Shown here: piece by piece, positions 1 through 7,994 of the stretch
How the letters are laid out: every line of letters starts with the position of its first letter
Numbering within the stretch: the first letter of the stretch is position 1
From: CBDVAK01 sp965371945
Lineage (GTDB): Bacteria; Pseudomonadota; Gammaproteobacteria; Competibacterales; JAHEDQ01
NCBI GenBank assembly: GCA_965371945.1
Contig: CBDVAK010000020.1
Span: forward strand, 1-21,773
Reading direction: 5' to 3'
Length of the DNA: 21,773 nt
The notes under the pieces: model-generated
Database searches by the model: none
What the model saw: only the letters and a program-made list of their open reading frames with translations
What the model was told of the DNA's origin: nothing
Position numbers and translations under genes: made by a program

Positions 1-96
1 GGCAAGGCGGTACCCACCCTGGCTCGTTGTGCGGAATTTGGCGCCATGCATGTACATCATGGCAAGCTGGCCTTTCCCGAACTGGAGAGATTCTGA
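1..96 (+). CDS. glcD: Glycolate oxidase FAD subunit GlcD, C-terminal end (partial)
   Basis: Only the last 31 codons are present; the gene enters from the left edge in frame 1 and stops at TGA 94-96. The tail contains RCAEFGAMHVHHG and ends PELERF, which matches from memory the extreme C-terminus of E. coli GlcD almost residue for residue. GlcD is the FAD-linked catalytic subunit of the membrane-associated glycolate oxidase, which oxidises glycolate to glyoxylate and passes electrons on through GlcE and GlcF. The glcE start follows six bases after the stop, so the three subunits are translated from one operon. The identification rests on a short but very characteristic tail plus the glcE-glcF context. 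Confidence 0.93.
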   Translation, partial: GKAVPTLARCAEFGAMHVHHGKLAFPELERF

Positions 97-102
97 GCGC
101 CG

Positions 103-1170
103 ATGACAGACTCTGACCACAGTGCAGCACTGCGCGAGCAATTGCTGGAGGCGCGTGAGCAGAAGCGCGCGCTGTGCGTGCACGGCGCCACCACCAAGTC
201 CTTCTATGGCCGGCGCCCCGGCGGTATCCCGTTCGACGTCAGTGGCCATCACGGTATCGTCAGTTACCAGCCCACCGAACTGGTAGTGACGGCGCGGGCC
301 GGAACGACGGTGGTCGAGTTGCAGCAGGCGTTGGCTGCGCAGGGCCAGATGCTGGGGTTCGAGCCTCCCGATTTCGATGGCAGGGCCACTATCGGCGGCA
401 CTATCGCCTGCGGGTTCTCTGGCCCCCGAAGACCCTTCACGGGGGCGGCCAGGGATTTCGTGCTGGGCGTGCGCGTGCTCACAGGTCGTGGAGAGATCCT
501 CTCGTTCGGCGGTCAGGTCATGAAGAATGTCGCTGGCTACGATCTGTCACGGCTGATGTGTGGTGCATTGGGAACCCTGGGCGTCATACTGGATATGTCT
601 CTGCGGGTGCTGCCGTTACCGGTCGTCGAGCGTACGCTGCGCGTGCCGATGGGATACACGGATGCCATACCGTTCATGAACCGCTGCGCCGCTCAGCCGC
701 ATCCGCTGAGCGGCGCCTGTTGCGATGGCGAGTCGGTTTATCTGCGTTTGTCCGGCGCCAGCGCCGCGATCGACGCCTCCTGCCGCACCCTGGGCGGTGA
801 AGTTGTCGACGAAGGCGGCGACTGGTGGCGGGGTCTGCGCGAAACACAGCACGATTTCTTCGATCCGTCGCAACCGCTTTGGCGCTTGTCCGTGGTTTCA
901 TCGACGCCACCAATATCACCGTTGCCGGGCCGCTGGCTGGTCGATTGGGGTGGTGCCCTGCGCTGGTTGCAGGGCAATGGCGATGCGGACCGGATCCGCT
1001 CGGCGGCAGCCGCCGCCGGAGGTTCGGCAATGCTGTTTCGGGGAGGTGACCGGGACGGCGAGGTGTTCGAGCCGTTGTCGGCTGTTGCTGCGCGCCTGCA
1101 CAGCCGCTTGAAACAGGCCCTTGATCCCGACGGCATCCTCAATCACGGCCGTATGTACCCGCAGCTCTAG
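103..1170 (+). CDS. glcE: Glycolate oxidase FAD-binding subunit GlcE
   Basis: A 355-residue protein, about the length of E. coli GlcE (near 350). The FAD-binding PCMH-type fold is visible in the first half: a PTELVVTARAGTTV segment near residue 57, a GFEPPDF/ATIGG stretch near 86-98, and QVMKNVAGYDLSRLMCGALG near 138-157, all GlcE hallmarks. The C-terminus ends in a DPDGILNHGRMYP motif typical of the VAO/PCMH oxidase family. GlcE is the second flavin-fold subunit of glycolate oxidase, required with GlcD and GlcF for glycolate to glyoxylate conversion. The ATG lies six bases after the glcD stop, and glcF starts 13 bases after this gene, so the genes are co-transcribed. No frameshift or truncation is seen. 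Confidence 0.95.
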   Translation: MTDSDHSAALREQLLEAREQKRALCVHGATTKSFYGRRPGGIPFDVSGHHGIVSYQPTELVVTARAGTTVVELQQALAAQGQMLGFEPPDFDGRATIGGTIACGFSGPRRPFTGAARDFVLGVRVLTGRGEILSFGGQVMKNVAGYDLSRLMCGALGTLGVILDMSLRVLPLPVVERTLRVPMGYTDAIPFMNRCAAQPHPLSGACCDGESVYLRLSGASAAIDASCRTLGGEVVDEGGDWWRGLRETQHDFFDPSQPLWRLSVVSSTPPISPLPGRWLVDWGGALRWLQGNGDADRIRSAAAAAGGSAMLFRGGDRDGEVFEPLSAVAARLHSRLKQALDPDGILNHGRMYPQL

Positions 1171-1183
1171 ATTCAGGCGACTT

Positions 1184-2398
1184 ATGGAAACCCATCTAAC
1201 CGAGTCGTTGCGCAACACCCCGGTGGGTCAGGAGGCTGAGGCTATCCTGCGCCGCTGTGTGCACTGCGGTTTCTGTCTCGCCACCTGTCCGACCTATCAG
1301 TTACTGGGGGATGAGTTGGACGGGCCACGTGGCCGTATTTACCTGATCAAGCACGTTCTGGAGGGCGGCACGCCCGGATCTCACACCCGCGAACACCTCG
1401 ACCGCTGCCTGAGCTGTCGTTCCTGCGAGACCACCTGTCCTTCCGGAGTCGAATATCACCGTCTGCTCGATATCGGCCGCGCCGAAGTGGAAAAGCGGGT
1501 GGCGCGCAGCCCGCTGGATGCTTTGCAGCGCCAGCTGCTGAGGCTGGTGTTGGGCCGACGCGTCCTGTTCCAGCCGTTGCTGCGCCTTGGCCAGGCTCTG
1601 AGGCCGCTGTTGCCGTCCCCGATCAGACGGCAGGTGCCGGCGACACCGCCCGCTGGCAACTGGCCACCCACCCGCCACCCGCGCCGGATGCTGGTACTGG
1701 AAGGCTGTGTGCAGCCCGCCATCGCACCGCGTATCAATGCCGCCGCGGCACGGGTCCTGGATCGTGCTGGAATCAGCCTGACACGTGCCCGGGAGGAGGG
1801 GTGTTGCGGTGCGCTCGACTATCATCTCGATGCCCAGCGCGCGGGTTTGCAGTGCGCGCGCCGGAACATCGATGCCTGGTGGCCGCACGTACAGGCCGGG
1901 GTTGAGGCGATCGTCATCACCGCCAGTGGCTGCGGTGCATTCGTCAAGGACTACGGTCGGCTGCTGGCGGACGATCCAGACTATGCGCAAAAGGCCGCGC
2001 GGGTCGATGAATTGACGCGGGATCTGTCCGAGGTGGTGGCCGATGCCGCTGTGCAGACCACTGCGGCGACGGTCAACACCCGGATTGCATTCCACAGCCC
2101 CTGCACACTGCAGCATGGGCAGGGACTGTCGGGTCGGGTCGAGCAACTGCTGACCCAAGCCGGATTCGAGCTGACCATGGTCCCGGACGCCCATCTGTGT
2201 TGCGGGTCGGCGGGCACCTATTCCATCCTGCAGCCGCGGATCTCGTCACAGCTGCGTGACAACAAGACGGCTGCCTTGTTGTCCGGCCGGCCCGAGGTGA
2301 TCGTGACCGCCAATATCGGCTGTCTGACACATCTGCAGAGCGGCACCGATATCCGCGTCAGCCACTGGGTCGAGTTGCTGGACGAAGCCATGATGTAA
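1184..2398 (+). CDS. glcF: Glycolate oxidase iron-sulfur subunit GlcF
   Basis: A 404-residue protein when started at ATG 1184 (METHLTESLR), close to E. coli GlcF at about 407; a longer in-frame extension to 1121 would run back into glcE and is not family-like. Two ferredoxin-type 4Fe-4S motifs are intact: Cys25-28-31-35 (CVHCGFCLATCP) and Cys75-78-81-85 (CLSCRSCETTCP). Two CCG cysteine-rich domains follow, around GCVQPAIAPR...GCCGALDYH and HSPCTLQHG...LCCGSAGTYS. These carry electrons from the flavin subunits toward the quinone pool. It is the last gene of the glc block; the next gene is convergent, with 81 bases between them. No glcB (malate synthase) or glcA (permease) follows, unlike in E. 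coli. Confidence 0.96.
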   Translation: METHLTESLRNTPVGQEAEAILRRCVHCGFCLATCPTYQLLGDELDGPRGRIYLIKHVLEGGTPGSHTREHLDRCLSCRSCETTCPSGVEYHRLLDIGRAEVEKRVARSPLDALQRQLLRLVLGRRVLFQPLLRLGQALRPLLPSPIRRQVPATPPAGNWPPTRHPRRMLVLEGCVQPAIAPRINAAAARVLDRAGISLTRAREEGCCGALDYHLDAQRAGLQCARRNIDAWWPHVQAGVEAIVITASGCGAFVKDYGRLLADDPDYAQKAARVDELTRDLSEVVADAAVQTTAATVNTRIAFHSPCTLQHGQGLSGRVEQLLTQAGFELTMVPDAHLCCGSAGTYSILQPRISSQLRDNKTAALLSGRPEVIVTANIGCLTHLQSGTDIRVSHWVELLDEAMM

Positions 2399-2479
2399 AT
2401 CCAGCTCATCCCTGACAGGCTCCGGAACTGCGTCCAGAGTGCGTGGCACAGTGGGTGTGGGTAGTCTCTGCCGGGGTGG

Positions 2480-3754
2480 TCAGTCGGGCAATCTCAGCCC
2501 GGCTTTTCCCAGATCCGTCTCGATCCGCTGCATCTCTGCAACGGTTTCTCCGGCGACGATGCCATAGACGTCGCATCCGGTCTGGCCGTCCCGGGGGATT
2601 TCCAGTAGCGAGAGTACGGTCAGATCCTTACGCTCCAGCCAGGGCCGCAGCCTGCTCAATACCGAATCCACGGTTCCTTCCATGCGGTAATCCGTTGAAT
2701 ACTTCGCCACTTCCTTGCCCGCCGCCAGCAGTGTGTGGCGTTGCAGACACAGCGGCGTCGAGCCGTTGACACGAATATTGGCGTCGATGACATGTAGCTG
2801 GCCGTCCCGATCTTCGAGGATGTCGACGCCCACGACGCCGAAGTAGCCGTGTTTGTGGACGAAGCGGCTGATAACCGCAATCTTGTGGAAGAACTTGCGC
2901 ATGTCGGTTTCACGATAGTGGATCATGCCGCCCAGATGTTCGCCGGTATCGGTGACCAGTTGGTTGGTGGCGCCAATCAGCGTCGGTTCACCAGCACGGT
3001 CGACATAGAATTGTACGCAGTAGTTTTCCACCACGTTCTTGACGAAATCGGATACCACCACCGCATCCAGCAATCCAACCGCAAGATAGCGACGCACCTC
3101 CTTGCGGCAGTGCTCGAGATCCGCCTCATTGCGGATGATGTAGGTGCCTTCCCCGGCCAGGCCATGAGAGGTCTTTATCAGATAGGGATAAGCGGCTTGC
3201 AGCTCTACATCTTCCGGGCGCACCTTGCGAAAGTCGAACACCTTGTAGAGCGGATAGTGCACCCCCATGTCCGCCAGCGCCGTCTTGCTGAGCAGATGAT
3301 AGTGGCTGTCGGGGTCCACGGCATGGCGTTCCTTGTCCAGACCATCGTAGGGGAACAGCGTGATCAGCTTTCGGTAGCGCTCGGAGTCATTGAGTTCGTC
3401 GCAGTATGATTGCTGCGGCAACACCTGGTAATTGTTGTAGTCGAAGCCGAAATGCTCCCGCCAGTAGCTGATCAATGACGGCGGTGGCGCTTCGGTCAGT
3501 ATCCCCGCCAGGTCGTCGCCGAGTACCGCCAGGTTTTTCCATGGCTCCTTCTGGCAGATCTTGTCAAAACCCACCTTGGTTGCGTCTGTATTGCCATCCT
3601 GGATCAGATACCGGCGGTCGTTGGGATAGGCAGCCCAGGTAGCGGTGCAGGGATAGGGCAGCAGGAACGCGTGGGCATCGGCGCTGACGTCCGCCTCGAA
3701 CAGGGCGCTGAACGAACCGGTTCGAAAATACTGGAAGTTCCATTCGTGCTGCAT
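2480..3754 (-). CDS. ATP-grasp domain protein of unknown substrate
   Basis: A 424-residue protein read from ATG 3754 (MQHEWNFQYF); a TTG nine codons upstream (3781) is possible but has no better ribosome site. I recognise the fold, not the function. ATP-grasp signatures are visible: Lys194 in YLIKTSHGLAGEGTYII with its glycine-rich loop (197-204), a VVENYCVQFYVD strand near 241-252, GYFGVVGVDILED near 303-315, and the metal/ATP motif IDANIRVNGSTP at 323-334 (Asp324, Asn326, Arg328). ATP-grasp ligases usually join a carboxylate to an amine or thiol through an acyl-phosphate. There is no signal peptide or membrane segment. It stands alone, convergent with glcF and divergent from the Crp-like gene, so operon context does not reveal a partner. 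The N-terminal 150 residues match nothing I know. ATP-grasp call strong; role unknown. Confidence 0.85.
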   Translation of the reverse strand: MQHEWNFQYFRTGSFSALFEADVSADAHAFLLPYPCTATWAAYPNDRRYLIQDGNTDATKVGFDKICQKEPWKNLAVLGDDLAGILTEAPPPSLISYWREHFGFDYNNYQVLPQQSYCDELNDSERYRKLITLFPYDGLDKERHAVDPDSHYHLLSKTALADMGVHYPLYKVFDFRKVRPEDVELQAAYPYLIKTSHGLAGEGTYIIRNEADLEHCRKEVRRYLAVGLLDAVVVSDFVKNVVENYCVQFYVDRAGEPTLIGATNQLVTDTGEHLGGMIHYRETDMRKFFHKIAVISRFVHKHGYFGVVGVDILEDRDGQLHVIDANIRVNGSTPLCLQRHTLLAAGKEVAKYSTDYRMEGTVDSVLSRLRPWLERKDLTVLSLLEIPRDGQTGCDVYGIVAGETVAEMQRIETDLGKAGLRLPD

Positions 3755-3965
3755 GGGCTGATACCTGCGGGTGGTTGCCAAGTGGGCTACGCCAATCGAC
3801 CCGAAAGCCGGTGTGCGTCGGCCGGATGCCAGTGGTCACACGATACACCCGGCGTGGCCGTTGTCTCCAGACCTCCGTTTGCGTTCGTACCGGATTCGTA
3901 ACAGTATCTGCCTCCAAGGCCATTGCGTCGGCAGCGATGCCGGGTCGGCGGGGGGCGGTATAGCA

Positions 3966-4610
3966 GTGATCAGCGATCAGCCATTGTTCAAGGATCTTGG
4001 CGAGGAACAGTTGCGGCTGATCACCGCCCACGGCGTGGCCAGGCAGTACACCAAGAATACCGTGCTCATCACTGAAGGCGACGAGAGCGATTCGCTCTAT
4101 GTCATCCACAGCGGCCGCGTCAAGGTGTACCTCAGCGATGAGAGCGGCAAGGAGTTCATACTCTGTATCCACGGCCCCGGCGAGTATTTTGGCGAACTGG
4201 CCATGATCGACGGCAGCCCCCGCTCCGCTTCAGTGATCACCATCGAACCTTGCCGCATGTCGGTGGTGTCCAAGCCCGAGTTCAAGGTCTGTCTGGCCGA
4301 GAATCCGGAAATCGCCTATCAGTTGATCCGCGCCCTCAGCGCCCGTATCAAGTCCTTGACCGAGAGCGCGCGCAACCTTGCCTTGCTGGATGTCTATGGC
4401 CGGGTCGCAAGAACACTGCTCAGCCTGGCGGTTGAACATGGCGAAGAGCACGTGGTCGAACAACGGCTGACCCATCAGGATATCGCCAATCTGGTTGGCG
4501 CTTCACGGGAAATGGTGAGCCGTATCATGAAGGACCTCACCGAGGGTGGCTACGTGGAGATTCGTGACCGGCGTATCGTCATTCACGGCAAGCTGCCAGC
4601 CGCGTGGTGA
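3966..4610 (+). CDS. Crp/Fnr-family transcriptional regulator, CRP-like DNA specificity
   Basis: A 214-residue protein from GTG 3966 (ISDQPLFKDLGEEQ follows), behind a G-rich stretch that can serve as ribosome site. The frame stays open upstream but that extension has no domain character. The cyclic-nucleotide-binding fold has a clear phosphate cassette, FGELAMIDGSPRSASV (75-90), with the Arg-Ser pair (86-87) that contacts the cyclic phosphate in CRP. The long C-helix (about 122-155) leads to a winged helix-turn-helix; the recognition helix carries SREMVSR, keeping Arg181, Glu182 and Arg186, the residues that read TGTGA in E. coli CRP. No N-terminal Cys cluster, so it is not Fnr. By hand alignment, E. 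coli Thr127 and Ser128 of the cAMP pocket are Leu131 and Thr132 here, so the ligand is uncertain. It lies 91 bases upstream of mcl1 on the same strand. Confidence 0.9.
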   Translation: MISDQPLFKDLGEEQLRLITAHGVARQYTKNTVLITEGDESDSLYVIHSGRVKVYLSDESGKEFILCIHGPGEYFGELAMIDGSPRSASVITIEPCRMSVVSKPEFKVCLAENPEIAYQLIRALSARIKSLTESARNLALLDVYGRVARTLLSLAVEHGEEHVVEQRLTHQDIANLVGASREMVSRIMKDLTEGGYVEIRDRRIVIHGKLPAAW

Positions 4611-4701
4611 TACCCGCCAACCGTAGATTGACCCGGGCTGCTCCACAGCGGCACCGTGCTCTGGCAGACAATTCAGAAATCACATCACTCGGAGTCGAAG
4701 C

Positions 4702-5673
4702 ATGAGCGCCACTATCATTGAGCAGGCCACACCGCGGTTGCAGCGATCAGAGCTGGCGGTACCGGGATCTAATCCTGCTTTTTTTGAAAAGGCGGCGCGC
4801 TCGGCAGCGGACTGCATTTTTCTCGATTGTGAGGACTCGGTGGCACCCGCAGAAAAGGTCGCCGCGCGCGCCAACATCATAGCGGCGCTCAACGATATCG
4901 ACTGGGGTGAAAAGACCCTGTCGGTGCGCATCAACGGTCTCGATACCGAGTACATGTACCGTGATGTGATCGAAATCGTGGAGGCATGCCCACGCCTGGA
5001 CCTGTTGTTGATACCCAAGGTTGGTGTGCCGGCCGATGTCTACACCGTCGATACACTGGTGACACAGATAGAGCTGGCTTGTCGGCGCCAGCGGCCTCTG
5101 GGTCTGGAAGTGCTGATCGAAACCGCGCTGGGAATGGCCAATGTCGAAGCGATCGCACAAAGCTCGAAGCGTCTGGAGGCCATGAGTTTCGGGGTGGCAG
5201 ACTACGCAGCTTCGACGCGAGCCAGAACCACGGTGATCGGTGGTGCCAATGCGGACTACGGAGTGCTGACCGGAACCGGCCAGGATCAGGGCAGGGAGTT
5301 TCACTGGAACGATATGTGGCACTACGCCCAGGCGCGGATGGTGGTTGCCTGTCGCGCCTACGGCCTGCGGCCCATCGATGGGCCTTTTGGGGATTTCTCT
5401 GATACCGAGGCCTATCTGGCCGCGGCGCGACGTGCCGCGGTACTGGGTTGCGAGGGCAAGTGGGCGATCCACCCTTCCCAGATCGAGCTTGCCAACCAGG
5501 TGTTCAGTCCCTCCGAACAGGAGGTGACCACGGCGCGGCGTATCATGGCGGCTATGCAGGAGGCCGAGCGGGAAGGGCGTGGTGCGGTCAGCCTCGATGG
5601 TCGATTGATCGACATCGCCAGCATCAAAATGGCGGAGAATCTGTTGCGCAAGGCTGGGCAGACAGGTCGCTGA
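4702..5673 (+). CDS. mcl1: L-malyl-CoA / beta-methylmalyl-CoA lyase (Mcl1 type)
   Basis: A 323-residue CitE/HpcH-fold aldolase whose whole length resembles Rhodobacter Mcl1 from memory, including PGSNPAFFEKAA (21-32), LDCEDSVAP (41-49), SVRINGLDT (74-82), IPKVGVPADVY (104-114), IDGPFGDFSD (225-234) and GKWAIHPSQ (252-260). The residues described for Rhodobacter malyl-CoA lyase are kept: Arg76 (substrate), Glu140 and Asp167 (Mg2+). The enzyme reversibly splits L-malyl-CoA to acetyl-CoA plus glyoxylate and beta-methylmalyl-CoA to propionyl-CoA plus glyoxylate, in the ethylmalonyl-CoA and 3-hydroxypropionate pathways. A GGAG ribosome site (from about 4691) precedes the ATG. Its stop overlaps the start of a second CitE-fold gene. 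Exact substrate range cannot be read from sequence. Confidence 0.9.
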   Translation: MSATIIEQATPRLQRSELAVPGSNPAFFEKAARSAADCIFLDCEDSVAPAEKVAARANIIAALNDIDWGEKTLSVRINGLDTEYMYRDVIEIVEACPRLDLLLIPKVGVPADVYTVDTLVTQIELACRRQRPLGLEVLIETALGMANVEAIAQSSKRLEAMSFGVADYAASTRARTTVIGGANADYGVLTGTGQDQGREFHWNDMWHYAQARMVVACRAYGLRPIDGPFGDFSDTEAYLAAARRAAVLGCEGKWAIHPSQIELANQVFSPSEQEVTTARRIMAAMQEAEREGRGAVSLDGRLIDIASIKMAENLLRKAGQTGR

Positions 5674-6545
5674 TGACGATCCGACCGCGGCGCTCGTTTC
5701 TGTATCTGCCGGGGTCCAATGCCCGGGCCCTGGAGAAGGCGCGCTCATTGCCCGTCGATGGCCTGATCCTCGACCTGGAGGATGCGGTCGCACCGGCGGC
5801 CAAGGAACTGGCTCGCGAGCAGATCACAGGGGCACTGCGGCAAGGCGGGTACGGCAGGCGGGAGGTCATTGTGCGGGTCAATGCTCTCAATACCTGCTGG
5901 GGCGCGGAAGATGTCTCCGCGGTGGCGGGACTGGGTGCCGATGGTGTGTTGTTTCCCAAGATCGAGTCGGCCGAGCAGGTGTTCGAAGCGGTTGAAGCCC
6001 TGCGCTCGACCGCCGCACCCGCGGGATTGTCGTTGTGGGTGATGGCCGAGACGCCGCGGGCCATCCTCGATATTGATGCCATCGCCGGGGCCAGCGAAAG
6101 ACTGGGGTGCGTGGTGATGGGCACTTCCGATCTGGCCAGGGACATGCGGGTGCCGCACACACCGCAGCGCGAGGGATTGTTGGTGGCCCTGGCGCAATGC
6201 GTACTGGCGGCACGGGCACATGGGCTGGACATCCTCGACGGGGTGCATCTGGACTTGCGTGACCCGACCGGGTTTGAAGCTGCGTGCCGGCAGGGGCGCC
6301 AGCTCGGATTCGACGGCAAGACCCTGATCCATCCGCAGCAGATCGATATGGCCAACACGGTGTTCGGGCCGCAGCAGCAAGACATCGAGCGCGCGCGCCG
6401 GATCATCGATGCCTGGCAGCACGGTGATCGCGCCGGCCATGGGGTGGTGGTGGTCGATGGCCGGCTGGTGGAAAGCCTGCATGTTGAAGAGGCGCGCCGC
6501 TGTCTTGCACTGGCGGCAGCGGTGGCGGCGTTGCAACCGGATTGA
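5673..6545 (+). CDS. mcl2: CitE-fold malyl-CoA thioesterase / CoA-ester lyase (Mcl2 type)
   Basis: A 290-residue protein starting at ATG 5673, sharing one base with the mcl1 stop, which implies translational coupling. CitE/HpcH motifs in order: RSFLYLPGSNARALEKA (7-23), LDLEDAVAP (33-41), VIVRVNALNT (65-74, Arg68), LFPKIES (93-99), Glu126 in MAETPRA, Asp153 in MGTSDLARD, then ILDGVHLDLRDP (187-198) and LGFDGKTLIHPQQI (211-224). The pattern fits the Rhodobacter Mcl2 group, characterised as (3S)-malyl-CoA thioesterase, better than the citrate lyase beta subunit, and no citD or citF is nearby. A citramalyl-CoA lyase is the main alternative. Following mcl1, the natural reading is hydrolysis of malyl-CoA to free malate, making the condensation irreversible. 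Fold certain, reaction probable. Confidence 0.82.
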   Translation: MTIRPRRSFLYLPGSNARALEKARSLPVDGLILDLEDAVAPAAKELAREQITGALRQGGYGRREVIVRVNALNTCWGAEDVSAVAGLGADGVLFPKIESAEQVFEAVEALRSTAAPAGLSLWVMAETPRAILDIDAIAGASERLGCVVMGTSDLARDMRVPHTPQREGLLVALAQCVLAARAHGLDILDGVHLDLRDPTGFEAACRQGRQLGFDGKTLIHPQQIDMANTVFGPQQQDIERARRIIDAWQHGDRAGHGVVVVDGRLVESLHVEEARRCLALAAAVAALQPD

Positions 6546-6605
6546 CGGCATCGCGGGCCGGCGGTGGCCACGAGACCCGGGTGATGTAGGGCTGTCGGTA
6601 TCGAT

Positions 6606-7994
6606 CTACTGATCGCGGTTGCGGAAATCTCCCGGGGTGAGGTGATGTCGTTGCAGCAGTTTGTAGAATTCCGTGCGGTTGCGTCCCGCCAGCCGTGCCG
6701 CCTGGCTGACATTGCCCTCGGAAATCCGCAGGATCCGCACCAGGTACTCGCGTTCAAACTGATCGCGGGCGTCTACCAGCGTGGGTATCTGCTCAGGTTC
6801 CGCGCGCAGGGCTTTGTGAATCAGGCTGGCCGGGACCACCGGAGTGGTCGACAATGCCATCGATTGTTCCACCACATTGCGCAACTGGCGGACATTGCCA
6901 GGCCAGGGAGCGCCGATCAAAGCTTCCATTGCCTCTGGCGAAAAGCTGCGCGGTCGCTTTCGTGCGGTGCCGGTTCGACCGGGTCTGGTGGTACGTGCGC
7001 CACGGCCCAGTACTTCCAGGAAGTGATTGGCCAGCAGCGGTATGTCTTCGCGACGTTCGGCCAGCGTCGGTAGTTCCAGCATGATGACGTTGAGGCGGTA
7101 GAACAGGTCCTGGCGAAAGGAGCCGTCCACGATCATCTGATCGAGGTCGCGGTGGGTGGCGGAAACGATGCGCACATCGATTGACACCGATGTGGTGGAA
7201 CCGACCGGACGTACCTCCCCCTCTTGCAGCGCTCTCAGCAACTTGGCCTGAAAGCTGAGTGGCATGTCGCCGATCTCATCGAGAAACAGGGTGCCGCCGT
7301 TGGCCGCGACGAACAGCCCCTTGTGACTCTGCGTTGCGCCCGTGAAGGCGCCTTTTTGATGCCCGAACAATTCCGACTCCAGCAACTGTTCTGGGATCGC
7401 CGTACAGTTCACTGCAACGAACGGTTGCTCATGGCGGGGGCTGACGCGATGAATCGCCTGTGCCAGCAGTTCTTTGCCGGTGCCGCTGTCGCCTTGGATC
7501 AGCACGCTGGTATCCCCCGCTGCGATCAACCGGGCTTCTCCCAGCAACTCGTCCATGGCAGGGCTGCGGGTGACGATTCCCGCGCGCCAGCCGTCCAGTC
7601 CGGCATCGTCGGGTTGCTCGCACGTTCGACCAGCCATGCGTCTGGCCCGTGCCACGATATCCAGCAGCTGGCGGGCATCGAATGGCTTGGTGAGATAGTC
7701 GAACACTCCCTTGCGGGTCGCTTCCACCGCGTCCGGGATGCTGCCGTGAGCGGTCAATATGATGACCGGAAGGCTGGGGTTGCGTTGGTGTACGGTGTTG
7801 AACAGGGCCATGCCGTCCATGCCCTGCATGCGCAGGTCGGTAATCAACAATTGCGGCGGACTGGCCGCGAAACAAGCCAGTGCCCGCTCGGCAGATTCCA
7901 CCGCCTCCACCTCATAGCCGGATGACTCCAGCCGCATCGCCAGCAGCTTGAGCAGACCGGGATCATCATCCACCAGGAGAATTTTGTTCTGCAT
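6606..7994 (-). CDS. glrR: Sigma-54-dependent response regulator GlrR (QseF)
   Basis: A 462-residue NtrC-type activator from ATG 7994 (MQNKILLVDDDPG). Receiver domain 1-120 has the acidic DDD (9-11), phospho-acceptor Asp53 (ITDLRMQGMDG) and Lys103 (LTKPF); AHGSIPDAVEATRKGVFDYL is very close to E. coli GlrR. The AAA+ domain shows Walker A GDSGTGKE, the sigma-54-contacting GAFTGA loop, Walker B GGTLFLDEIGDM and an arginine-rich sensor region. The C-terminal Fis-type helix-turn-helix reads EGNVSQAARLAGRNRTEFYKLLQRH. GlrR is phosphorylated by GlrK and opens sigma-54 promoters; in enterobacteria it drives glmY and rpoE. It is the last gene of the glrK-qseG-glrR operon and its start lies within the end of the lipoprotein gene. 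No glnB follows, unlike E. coli; mcl2 is convergent. Confidence 0.92.
   Translation of the reverse strand: MQNKILLVDDDPGLLKLLAMRLESSGYEVEAVESAERALACFAASPPQLLITDLRMQGMDGMALFNTVHQRNPSLPVIILTAHGSIPDAVEATRKGVFDYLTKPFDARQLLDIVARARRMAGRTCEQPDDAGLDGWRAGIVTRSPAMDELLGEARLIAAGDTSVLIQGDSGTGKELLAQAIHRVSPRHEQPFVAVNCTAIPEQLLESELFGHQKGAFTGATQSHKGLFVAANGGTLFLDEIGDMPLSFQAKLLRALQEGEVRPVGSTTSVSIDVRIVSATHRDLDQMIVDGSFRQDLFYRLNVIMLELPTLAERREDIPLLANHFLEVLGRGARTTRPGRTGTARKRPRSFSPEAMEALIGAPWPGNVRQLRNVVEQSMALSTTPVVPASLIHKALRAEPEQIPTLVDARDQFEREYLVRILRISEGNVSQAARLAGRNRTEFYKLLQRHHLTPGDFRNRDQ

Noticed and set aside
2399..2479. Terminator between the convergent glcF and ATP-grasp genes
   Set aside because: Only a weak imperfect stem (CTCCGGA / TCCAGAG) without a T-run was found.
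3771..3965. Possible 65-residue N-terminal extension of the Crp-like regulator
   Set aside because: It lacks domain character and overlaps the divergent promoter region. Crp-family proteins normally start close to the ISDQPLFKDL segment.
4656..4690. Sigma-54-like or CRP-like site before mcl1
   Set aside because: TGGCAG lacks a correctly spaced GC element, and the TCACA half-site has no matching TGTGA six bases away.
4747..5793. A 348-codon minus-strand open frame opposite mcl1
   Set aside because: Shadow of mcl1; no ribosome site or family likeness.
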